From Triatoma infestans (lineage: Eukaryota; Arthropoda; Insecta; Hemiptera; Reduviidae), in assembly GCA_011037195.1 (NCBI GenBank), contig JAAEAF010010943.1, positions 16,535-80,534 on the forward strand: a stretch of DNA of 64,000 nucleotides. The letters run 5' to 3'. Shown in pieces: positions 56,030 to 64,000 of this stretch. Numbering within the stretch: position 1 is the first letter of the stretch; each line of letters begins with the position of its first letter. Under the pieces are notes generated by a model, which made no database searches, had not been told where the DNA came from, and saw nothing but the letters and a program-made list of their open reading frames with translations. A program made the translations under genes and the position numbers.

Positions 56030-56640
56030 AATGAAATTTTTTTTTTTCCAAAGAAACATTTAAAAATCAAAGTTGTAGCTCCTAATATGGAACATATATA
56101 TACATTTTTTAAGAAATCATTTGTGCCGTTTTGCGAGAAAATTACAAAAACTCAACATACAAAAAAAAAAAAAACAATTTTTCGGATTCTGTGGTTGGGG
56201 GGACGGTGAAAACCTATGTTTCTGATAGAAAAGTCTAGAAAATTTTGACCCGATCATAATATTTCGTCTTACAGCACAAAGACATGTGAAACATTGGTGT
56301 GACACACTAACACGACTATTTTTTAGTATGGTTAATGCAATTTTAGAAGTGGCCTATTTTCTTGATTTTTTTTTTTCAGAGCTCTAACATAAACATCGAA
56401 GTGTGAGGTTAAATGCTGACAGACATCCTTTCAAATAGCATTGGAAAATTAACGCCTCAAATCTTACAGTACTCTCAGAATAATCTTTTAAAGACATATT
56501 ATACGTAGAATCAGTCAACATTCAAAGTTTTTTTTGGAAAAACCATTGTAACGTTTTCGAGACTTCTGATTAATCGATTTTCTTCAAATTTGAATTTCTA
56601 GCAATATTTCTAAACGGTATATATTTATTTATTTATTTAT
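56030..56640 (-). repeat. Abundant repeat family, degenerate copy, then (TTTA)n
   Basis: Phrases AAAGTTGTAGCTCCTAATAT and GCCGTTTTGCGAGAAAATTA (56070-56150), a head-like piece at 56180-56290, a tail-like GTGTGACACACTAACACGAC at 56296, and another unit end at 56570-56610. A (TTTA)n tract is at 56622-56645. Confidence 0.55.
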
Positions 56641-56645
56641 TTATT

Positions 56646-57599
56646 ATAATAACAAACAGGTGAAGCCTATTTTATATAAAGATAAGATATATTATATTTC
56701 TTAATGGGGTTAATAATAAATATTTTACCGTTATATAATAAAATACATTTACACTATATACAACCTAAATAATAATAATAATAATTACTTTGTAATAGTT
56801 AAAAAGAAAGAATAAATAACTGAATACTAACAAGTAAAAATTCATATTGACATAAATATAAAAGATACATAAAATAAAATAAAAATACATAATGATATCT
56901 ATAAAAAATAAACATTAAGAAATATGTTAAAATACCAGAATTCCATTATCTTTCTTATAATAATATGCCTCAGGCTTTTCATGGAATAAATAAATATCAG
57001 CATTTTGCCAGCCTGTTAAATATTTCGATTGGTGTAAAAAAAAAAAAAAAAAAATTCCTAATTTGCCTTATTTTTGATTATTGGTGAATAATATATTTAT
57101 TTATGTGTGTCTGAGATTATATTTAGATGTGACTGAGTAATTAATTATGGAGAGAAGTTTATGAAGAATCTATGATGTGTTAGAGAAGTGTTTTGGATGT
57201 ATTTTTTTACCTGCGGCATTCCAAGGGTGGATATTTTAATGTTACCCAATATAAATAGATTTCAAGGGGGAAAAAATCGGAAATTAAAGTATTTTAAGAA
57301 TTTGTTCTATACTTTTTTCTAGTAAAAGATTGGAGGGAGGGGGAATAATAATATTTCATGATTGGTCTAACTAGGGATCAATATAATGTTGTAAGGAGTG
57401 AGGAGAGGATTATGTGTAGACCAGTGGATATATGTAGGATGAAGCCAAATTGTTTTGGCCGCCTGATTAGTAATATATGGTTTATATGCACATTAAATTG
57501 GAGTTTGGTCTGGGAAAAATGTATCAACATCAAAAAAATATGCAAGTTTTTGTAAAAAGTTGCCATCTACATGATAACTGGTGGCAATTGGAGTTTTAT
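56646..57599. other. AT-rich sequence, no feature recognised
   Basis: Contains an A-run at 57037-57053. The opposing 60-69-residue frames at 57358-57566 overlap each other and show no family motif. Confidence 0.5.
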
Positions 57600-58440
57600 A
57601 CCTGGTAAAAGTAATGAATGAATATTTAGAGACATTAGGACAAAGGAACTCGCAATCCTTAAGGTGCTCGAGTGGTTTAAAGAATACTGCTTCCATTGGC
57701 AAAATAGCTTCAAGTACCAGTTATGTTGACAGTAGAGTTGCAATTCAAAATTAAAAATTACGACAATCTTAGCAGGATCTGCGAGGAAGCAAGGAAAGAA
57801 ATAAATAGTTTGAAGGATGCTGGGAAGGAAGTGATTCTGGTAAGGGTTAAAGCACACGTGGGCCTGGAAGGCAATGAGGAAGCTGATTGATTAGCAAAGG
57901 AGGCTGCTAAAGATTATGATCTACCTATCCTTCAATTCCCGGTATCCTAAATCCGAAATCGCTCGTATCTTGCTTGAAAAAAGTGTAGCAGAATGGGATC
58001 AAATGGGTCTCTGCCGAGCTCATAGCTTTGTAATGGAACAGATACAAAACTATTTTTTCCACATGTCCAAAGCAAAATAAAGTTAAGACTGGCACTTACT
58101 CATGCCTTAACACAAATTTTCTCTGAGCATGATCCCAATATGATATATTTACATAGATTTTACCTGGTGCTCTAGCATCGTATTGTTCTTGCCAGGAACT
58201 ATTATCTAGGATGTAATCATCTTATATTTGACTGTCCATTACTGGAGAGAAGTAAAGCCCAATTAGTCCGGCATATTACGCTACAAGGGGAAAAAGTTGG
58301 TCAATCCCAAGAAGCAAATTTATACAAAAAAAAAACCTGGTATTTATTTGTGCAAATACGGTCCTTATAGTTTTAGTGACATAGAGATATGAACTAGAGC
58401 TTATGTAAGCGACTGCTATTGTAGGAAAAAGTGATAGAAT
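57600..58440 (+). pseudogene. RNase H-type LINE 3' region
   Basis: RNase H end: VRVKAHVGLEGNEEAD then a stop in place of Arg, then LAKEAAKDYDLP (57845-57925). Further on, LRLALTHALTQIFSEHDPNM (about 58085-58140), YLHRFYLV, and a C-terminal segment HLIFDCPLLERSKAQLVRHI (58220-58275) follow in shifting frames. The catalytic His of HVGLEGNE is retained. The upstream half of RNase H is decayed, and no RT was found. Confidence 0.75.
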
Positions 58441-58869
58441 GCTTAGGTTGGGGCATTCTCTAAAAAAAAATTGTTTCTTTTTAATTTAAATTAAAATTAA
58501 GTTATTTAGTGATAATTTCAACTTAATACCATTATTCCAAATAAATGTCACTCTGAAAATTTAATATTTAGCTTTCAATACGATTGAATTACAAAGTGTG
58601 AGCAACAGATATTGCTTGTAGTTAAACAACCTTTAGATTTCAGATAGAAAATAAATATAAATTTGAAGTTTTCCCTTACCGTTGTTATAATTATTGTTAA
58701 TGTATGTTTTGATAAATAATTAGTGATTGATTGATTAAGCATCTGAAGAAAATAGAAAAGAAAATTTAGCCGAAAGAACCGAGTCTCATAATGTTGGCCA
58801 ACGTGAGAAGCAGAACAATTTTTAAACAATCAAAATATTTTAAGTTGGCTGAAGCTAAAGAAAAATTTT
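58441..58869. other. AT-rich sequence; possible relic of a ribozyme-type motif
   Basis: CATCTGAAGAAAATAG...GCCGAAAGAACC at 58739-58781 has a CTGAAGA and a GAAA spaced like a hammerhead core, but stem II is poor and no cleavage triplet follows. No gene was recognised. Confidence 0.3.
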
Positions 58870-59230
58870 TTTAACTTTAAAAGTTTATTCTATCAACGTT
58901 TCGGACACCTTTGCTGTCCTTCCTCAGGTCTACATAAACAAAACAAAGAACTAAACACAGGTATTGTCTCATTTTTAATTTTTAATGTTTATTTTAATCT
59001 CTGTTATTTCTCAATACTTATTGAACATTTTTCCATGTTTCTGTATTTTTTTTTTTTATAACTATGTCAACTTGGTGATGGGATGTCACAGGTTACAAAC
59101 TAGAGTTTGTAAGTAATTTTAACTGAAAATTTTTACCCTGAAGTAGGCAATAAATTTGCCGAAACGTTGGTAGAAATTTAAAAAGAGTTCTTTTTTTGTA
59201 TGACCGAACCTCAAAATCCAATTATAACAT
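58870..59230. mobile_element. P3-related fragments with two degraded hammerhead motifs
   Basis: On the minus strand at 58888-58928: CTGAGGA, GGACA/TGTCC hairpin, GAAACGTT. On the plus strand at 59140-59181: CTGAAGT (A9 changed), GGCAA/TTGCC hairpin, GAAACGTTGG. 59065-59230 matches the P3 inner arm (TGGTGATGGGATGTCACAGG, GGTAGAAATTTAAAAAGAGT, GACCGAACCTCAAAATCCA) with an internal deletion. Confidence 0.7.
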
Positions 59231-60329
59231 TTATTATTTGTCAAAGTTTCTTGACTGTGGAATTTACATAGTAAATATCGTGCTCAAACATAGCAGCAAG
59301 TCCTATTCTTCCGGACAAATGTTTCAAATAAAAATGATAGACTTATGTAGGTGCAGTAACCTCAAAATTTAAAGAAAACGTTGGAATAAATTTCGAGAAA
59401 ATTACAAAAAAAAAAAAAAAAAAAAAAAAAAACAGATTTGGAATGTTATCAATGCTTTAAATATTGCTTATCATTAAAATAACAGTCAATTTTATTATTA
59501 ACTTAAAATAAATAGATAATTATCAAATCTAGATAATTAATTATGAATTAATTACTAAAAAAGAATTGACATTAGTGTCCTTTTGTTTAACAGTGAAATA
59601 AATGAGATGAATTAATAAATATTACAATAAAAAGAAAGGTAATTTAAGCGTAATGAATAATTCATAATCAGTGCATTCAAAACTAGTTGGCTTGTAATCA
59701 TTTCTGAATGATTGTGTTTTATTCAGTTTAAAAAACGATTTGATAGGAGTGGTCCTTCTTACTCCACCTTATTAATACGATTTTACCTGAACTCTTATCC
59801 ACACCTATTTTGTTTATTAATTTATGTTTTGTTTTCTTGTTTTTATTACTTCTACTATAACTTAATTCAATTGGTGTTTTATTTTAATTGTTGCATTTAT
59901 TATTTAAAACAAAACAGAAATGCACGTTAAATTAGAAAAAAAGAAAGAAATGAAATTCTTTGAAAAAATCACTTTATAGATAACTGGGCATGCGCAAAGT
60001 CACCAAATTTAAATCACCAATCCATAGAAACAGTTTAAATCTTCTTTTAAAATCTTAGCACCACTTTCAATAGTTAGCTATCTTAAAATAATGGGATATA
60101 TCAACCCATGGACTTTTAAAACCCATCCATATATGTACGTCTGTTATTTATAAACCGATTTTATATTAATTTTTAGACTCTATAATATGTTTCTATATTG
60201 ATTATATCCGCTCCAAAGGTCAGTTCAATTGTAAACATTTTTAGAAAAACATGACTGTGCTTTACGATATATTAGCAATTTTATGTCATTAGTGGAAAAA
60301 ACAGTCTATATAGCTGCTCAAACTAAACG
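59231..60329. other. AT-rich sequence with one repeat unit
   Basis: 59290-59440 holds an abundant-repeat unit (GTTTCAAATAAAAATGATAG) ending in a long A-run (59407-59431). The rest is unassigned. Confidence 0.5.
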
Positions 60330-60521
60330 TACTCTATGAGATTCAAAGGGGAAGTTCTCCTTGATCAGCGTTTTATCCGGCGTTGGTTTCAAGAATTCAA
60401 TACTACTGATACAACCTTAAAAAGAAAGACAAGTTCAGGGCGACCATCAGGCTTTACGGGAAGCTGTCGAATCAAATCCAACCACAAATTGTTGTGGTGG
60501 TTGGTTCCGCAGAGCTGGAAA

Positions 60522-60803
60522 GCATCAGAGACATTTTCCGTGGTAGCCTGCTTCATTTTGTGGTCATCGATCGGTTCCGGGCATTCGCTCATCTTCAGGA
60601 TGCGTTTTTCAGACAGTGTGACAACACAGACTTGCACAGCGCAAATTCAGTTTTTGCAATTCAGTTCAGCAAAACTGAATTTGCTCTGTGCAAGTCTGTG
60701 TTGTCACACTGTCTGAAAAACGCATCCTGAAGATGGGCGAACGCTCGGAACCGGTCGATGACCACAAAATGAAGCAGGCTACCACGGAAAATGTCTCTGA
60801 TGC
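60522..60803. mobile_element. Foldback MITE (family P2), almost perfect palindrome
   Basis: The ends GCATCAGAGACATTTTCCGT and its complement bound 282 bp. The arms of about 130 bp mirror each other nearly perfectly with the centre near 60660. Each arm carries the ribozyme-like motif (minus strand 60565-60602; plus strand 60723-60760). Single-arm relatives are at 37895 and 41558, and fragments at 11855 and 42236. Confidence 0.9.
60723..60760 (+). ncRNA. Hammerhead-like motif of family P2, one core change
   Basis: Stem I CATC (60723-60726) pairs with GATG (60757-60760). The core CTGAAGA is at 60727-60733; stem II GGGCG/CGCTC; then GGAACC where GAAACC is expected (A13 changed to G); then GGTC with a GUC cleavage triplet. 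Helix III is ACCGGT, self-complementary and loopless. The 37895 copy retains A13 but has lost G12, so the family consensus would be a full core. Confidence 0.6.
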
Positions 60804-61335
60804 CATACTTGTGCACTTGCCGCCAAACTGGCAGTGTTTAAAGACACCGTTAGACACCATCTCCATAATGTAGGAAACGGAAAAAGCAGATGTTGGATAG
60901 TGCCGCACGAACTTACACCTCAACTGGCCGTCAGGTGAATGGATACTTGCCAGATTCACCTAAAAAAATCCATCTGACGTGCACTATTAAAAAACATTAA
61001 TGGAATGTGATCAGAATTGGATTTACTGCCGAAATCCTGAGACGGTTGGTCAATGGTTTGATCGTGGTCAAACAGCATTTCCAGTTAGTGCAAGGAGGGG
61101 AATTTGAGAGAAAGTTGATGTTCTGTTTTCTGGAACTATGAACGAGTTCCCCGATGAATGAATTCCGACCTTTGCTGCCATCAACTAGATAAAATGTACT
61201 CAAAAATGACCCAGTGTTACCCAGCTTTGGTCAATCACAAACAAGTTTTGTTCCAGCAAGATAACGCTCAGCCACACACTCCGGTCATTTTGATTAATCA
61301 TATCATTCAAAACATTTCGGTCATTTGAATCAAAA

Positions 61336-62009
61336 ATCCTTCAAAAAGTTGTTAATGCACGTTGCCATCCATACTGACCTAAATATTCCTTACAGTTAAC
61401 CATCTACCCAAAACTCGTTTCCTTAAATTCTACTCATCCAGAACTGCTCATTCTAATCCATTAATTCACCAGCTTTCCTCAAACATTATTCCATACTCCA
61501 TACAGACGGCTGAAGAGAAGATATCCCCTTGAACCACCGAATAGAATAATTTCAAGATAGTGGATGGAGTGCCATCGCTAGATATCTTCTCCAATCCATA
61601 CTCCTTTTATTTAAGTTAATTTCATTTAACATAATTGCTTAGGTATTTTCATGCAATTTAAAAAGAGAAAAAATCAAAAAATCAAAAATTGATTTTTTAT
61701 TGAAAAACGGTCATTTATTTATTTATTTATTTTTTTTTTGGTGAATTATTTTATTTTATTTTCTAGTCAAATTTATCTTTTCTATTTCTAGAACCATATT
61801 AAACTTCTTTTTAGTTATCTGTTTTAGTACTTTAGGTTTAAATGTTTTTTTACGTTTAATTTTATGTTCATAGGTGCCTTTGTTTCAGTTACAACATTTC
61901 CGCTTTAATATCCGCATATATTTTAGTACCAGAACTTGTTCTTTTCAGGTAAATTTGTAGAATGAACTTAATTTGAACTTGATAATACTTAAAAGGTACC
62001 CTTTACAAC
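61336..62009. other. Unassigned AT-rich sequence
   Basis: GAAGAGAAGATATCC at 61515 and GATATCTTCTCC at 61580 form a short inverted pair. 61660-61990 is T-rich with a TTTA-like tract. No gene was recognised. Confidence 0.4.
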
Positions 62010-62175
62010 CAACGAGATAACTTCTTTCAGCAAGGCACCTATAACATCTGTAGATGTTGAACGATCTTTTAGTCGTTACAAGTCCATCTTACGGCCCAGA
62101 TCGTCGTCACTTTACGTTCCAACATTTGAAATTTCATGTGGTTGCAAACAATTTCGAAGAGTGAAGTTTTCAAAA
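62010..62175 (+). pseudogene. hAT transposase C-terminal fragment
   Basis: Reads APITSVDVERSFSRYKSILR and then SSLTFQHLKFHVVANNFEE, the conserved end of the hAT dimerisation domain (VERSFS and the following helix). No other part of the transposase and no terminal repeats were found. A domesticated gene is unlikely because the frame is short and unsupported upstream. Confidence 0.65.
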
Positions 62176-64000
62176 TTGAAAATTTAACACATCTTTTTAT
62201 AAATAGTAAAAATGTTCTTTGTTGTATAAATCATTATAACTTGTAAAAACAAATTATCTTGTTCCTAATAAATTATTATAAATTGTAAAAATGTTCTTTT
62301 CTTGTATAAATAATTATAACTTTCCATTTTCATAAAAAAAAATGTCCATTTTACTTAAATATTCCAGAAAATATTTTAAGAAAATCACATATTTTCCACA
62401 TAATTGACGAAAATAAATGCATATTTTAATTAAATATTTGGCATTTTGAAATACATAAAAATCCGTTCCTTAATTATAACTAATTATTAATTAAAGATAT
62501 CATTTTAATTGTTTTGTAGTTCAATTCAAGTCTCGTTTCAAAAGAGAGACCATGATTCGGGGTATTGTATGAGGTTGGGAGTAAAGTTTGTTGGGCGCCC
62601 TGTTTAGCATAACAGTCCGCCAACTATTCCAACTATGGGCTTTTTACCCAATCTAATATAATTTTCCATTTTCGCTTTATTCATACCAGACATCATTCTT
62701 CTAATGACTTCTGCAATTGGCCCCCCTTTTAATGAGAATTCTTTATACTATCTAATGTCACAAGGCTGTCTCACAAGTGTGTGTAATGTAATGAGTAAAG
62801 AGTAGAGATGGCTAGAATTTATCTGTGTTCATTTATGCACACCTTTGCGATTCAACCTTTTTAGTCTTGGTGAAAAATATAGAGTGTTGTACCCAATCAA
62901 AACGGATTAAGTTATGATAAATAGTCGCGTAGACTTTAGGCAAACCTTTAAATGATAAACAAATTCCAATTCAAAACTTATTATGATACAATTACTACGT
63001 GGGTGTATATCTACTTGCATAAATCTAAAATAAAGAAAAAAAAATCATTAAACATTCCAACTTATTTAAAAAAAAACCATGAGAGCATATCAATAGTTAG
63101 ATAATTCTAGCGATAACTATCTTAAACTAAATAATTAAAAATAAATAATAATAATAATAATAATAGCCAAAATATACAAATTGAATTTTATATGATAATA
63201 GTTAATAATTTCAAGGTAATGTTTATATATATATATATAAAATATTTAAAATAAAATGTCACAGAAATTAGTTATGCTATTGTAAATATGTATGTGATAT
63301 TTAAAAAGGGCATAAAAGGTCTTTATAATTTTCATTATCAATCAGAAATTAATCTTTCATTATCATTTGTTTAATTTTCACTTTGTATATTATTATAATA
63401 GATTTAAAAATTAAAAAAATAAAATATATATAAAATAAAAAAGGTTAAATTTAATTATTTAATTTTATACAGTTATTATTATTAAATTTAATATATATAA
63501 TAAAATAATAAAACAGATAACAAATCTATAGTTATTTAGTTATTAACAATTAAATGGAATTATGTATATTTATAATATAGAATGTATTATTTCCGGTTAA
63601 ATATCATAATTTAGAAAAAAAATGCGAAAACAATAAAACAAAAAAAAATATGAATAATCAATGTAATTAAAGGAAAAGACGATTTAATTTTTTTTTACCA
63701 TTAACTTTTTACTTCAACAATATGATAATTATTATTTAAGGATTAAATAAGAGCGGCCAGATCTATTTTCTATAGCAAAAGAAGAAGCAAAAGTAGTAAA
63801 TAATGTAGAGGAAGAGGGTGTTATATATTCACTGAGACCTGAAAAATCTACTGAAGCTTTCAGTGGGTTTAACAAAATGGAGACGTTCCAATTGTACGGA
63901 TCAACTATCTCTACACAGTCTGTATGTGTATTGTGTGAGTGTTCGAGGGATGTTTGGTTAAGGGTTCGTGTTGTTAAGCTGGCATAGCCACAGAGACTTC
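62176..64000. other. AT-rich sequence, no gene recognised
   Basis: 62520-62740 has minus-strand LINE-like codon texture (VIRRMMSGMNKAKM) without a decisive motif. (AAT)n is at 63146-63164 and (TA)n at 63226-63238. The last 250 bases are less AT-rich; they carry no readable exon. Confidence 0.45.

Larger units (their letters stand above)
60330..61335 (+). pseudogene. mariner/IS630-type transposase remnant with nested foldback
   Basis: The N-terminal part reads DQRFIRRWFQEFNTTDTTLK and SSGRPSG (60360-60455), typical of the second helix-turn-helix linker of these transposases. A foldback interrupts it at 60522-60803. The C-terminal part is readable at 61195-61320: KMTQCYPALVNH-like, KQVLFQQDNAQPHTPV, which carries the second catalytic Asp. 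The intervening text is too decayed to read. Terminal repeats were not located. Confidence 0.6.

Noticed and set aside
58739..58781. A further hammerhead ribozyme
   Set aside because: CTGAAGA and GAAA are present, but stem II pairing is weak and there is no NUH triplet in place.

Overview
The window is eukaryotic, AT-rich, intron-like DNA from an animal, most likely an insect with a large transposon-laden genome. The transposon set (mariner, Tc1, hAT and Harbinger-like DNA elements; Jockey-, RTE- and RNase H-bearing LINEs; tRNA-derived SINEs) and a gooseberry/paired-type Pax gene support this. I cannot fix the species. Almost every long open reading frame is a transposon remnant or a shadow.

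Host gene: two well-supported coding exons lie on the minus strand. 25191-25504 encodes most of a Pax3/7-type paired domain. 16226-16343 encodes its C-terminal end plus an octapeptide. They join in phase across an 8.8 kb intron (16344-25190). No homeodomain exon was found in the 16 kb to the left and no first exon in the 38 kb to the right, so both probably lie outside the window or were missed. The rest of the window is best read as introns or flanks of this gene.

Layout: 450-3520 is an RTE-like LINE split by a DNA transposon. 4550-6343 is a Tc1 element with an internal inverted duplication. 7300-9984 is an abundant tandem-unit repeat holding a mariner and a 5'-truncated Jockey LINE. 11470-13911 holds a SINE, a Harbinger-like element and a second mariner type. 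14155-15302 and 19204-20050 share a LINE 3' end at one repeat position. 17766-21585 is a hAT-type element packed with nested LINEs. 21962-34805 has three foldback insertions, SINEs, an hAT remnant and a LINE carrying a solo LTR. 36000-48000 has SINEs, palindromic MITEs and a second copy of the first mariner. 48425-54000 has two large foldback structures. 54800-62200 holds LINE, LTR, mariner and hAT remnants.

Most interesting: several foldback insertions carry a recurring motif, CTGANGA, then a hairpin, then GAAAC and a NUH triplet. This is the conserved core of a minimal type I hammerhead ribozyme. Three copies in 51968-53983 keep every core residue, and two of them lie in tandem 168 nt apart. 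In all families the helix III segment is self-complementary with no loop (ACGT or ACCGGT), as expected of ribozymes that act as dimers. Hammerhead motifs are established in Penelope-like retroelements and animal retrozymes; assigning these families to that group is inference.
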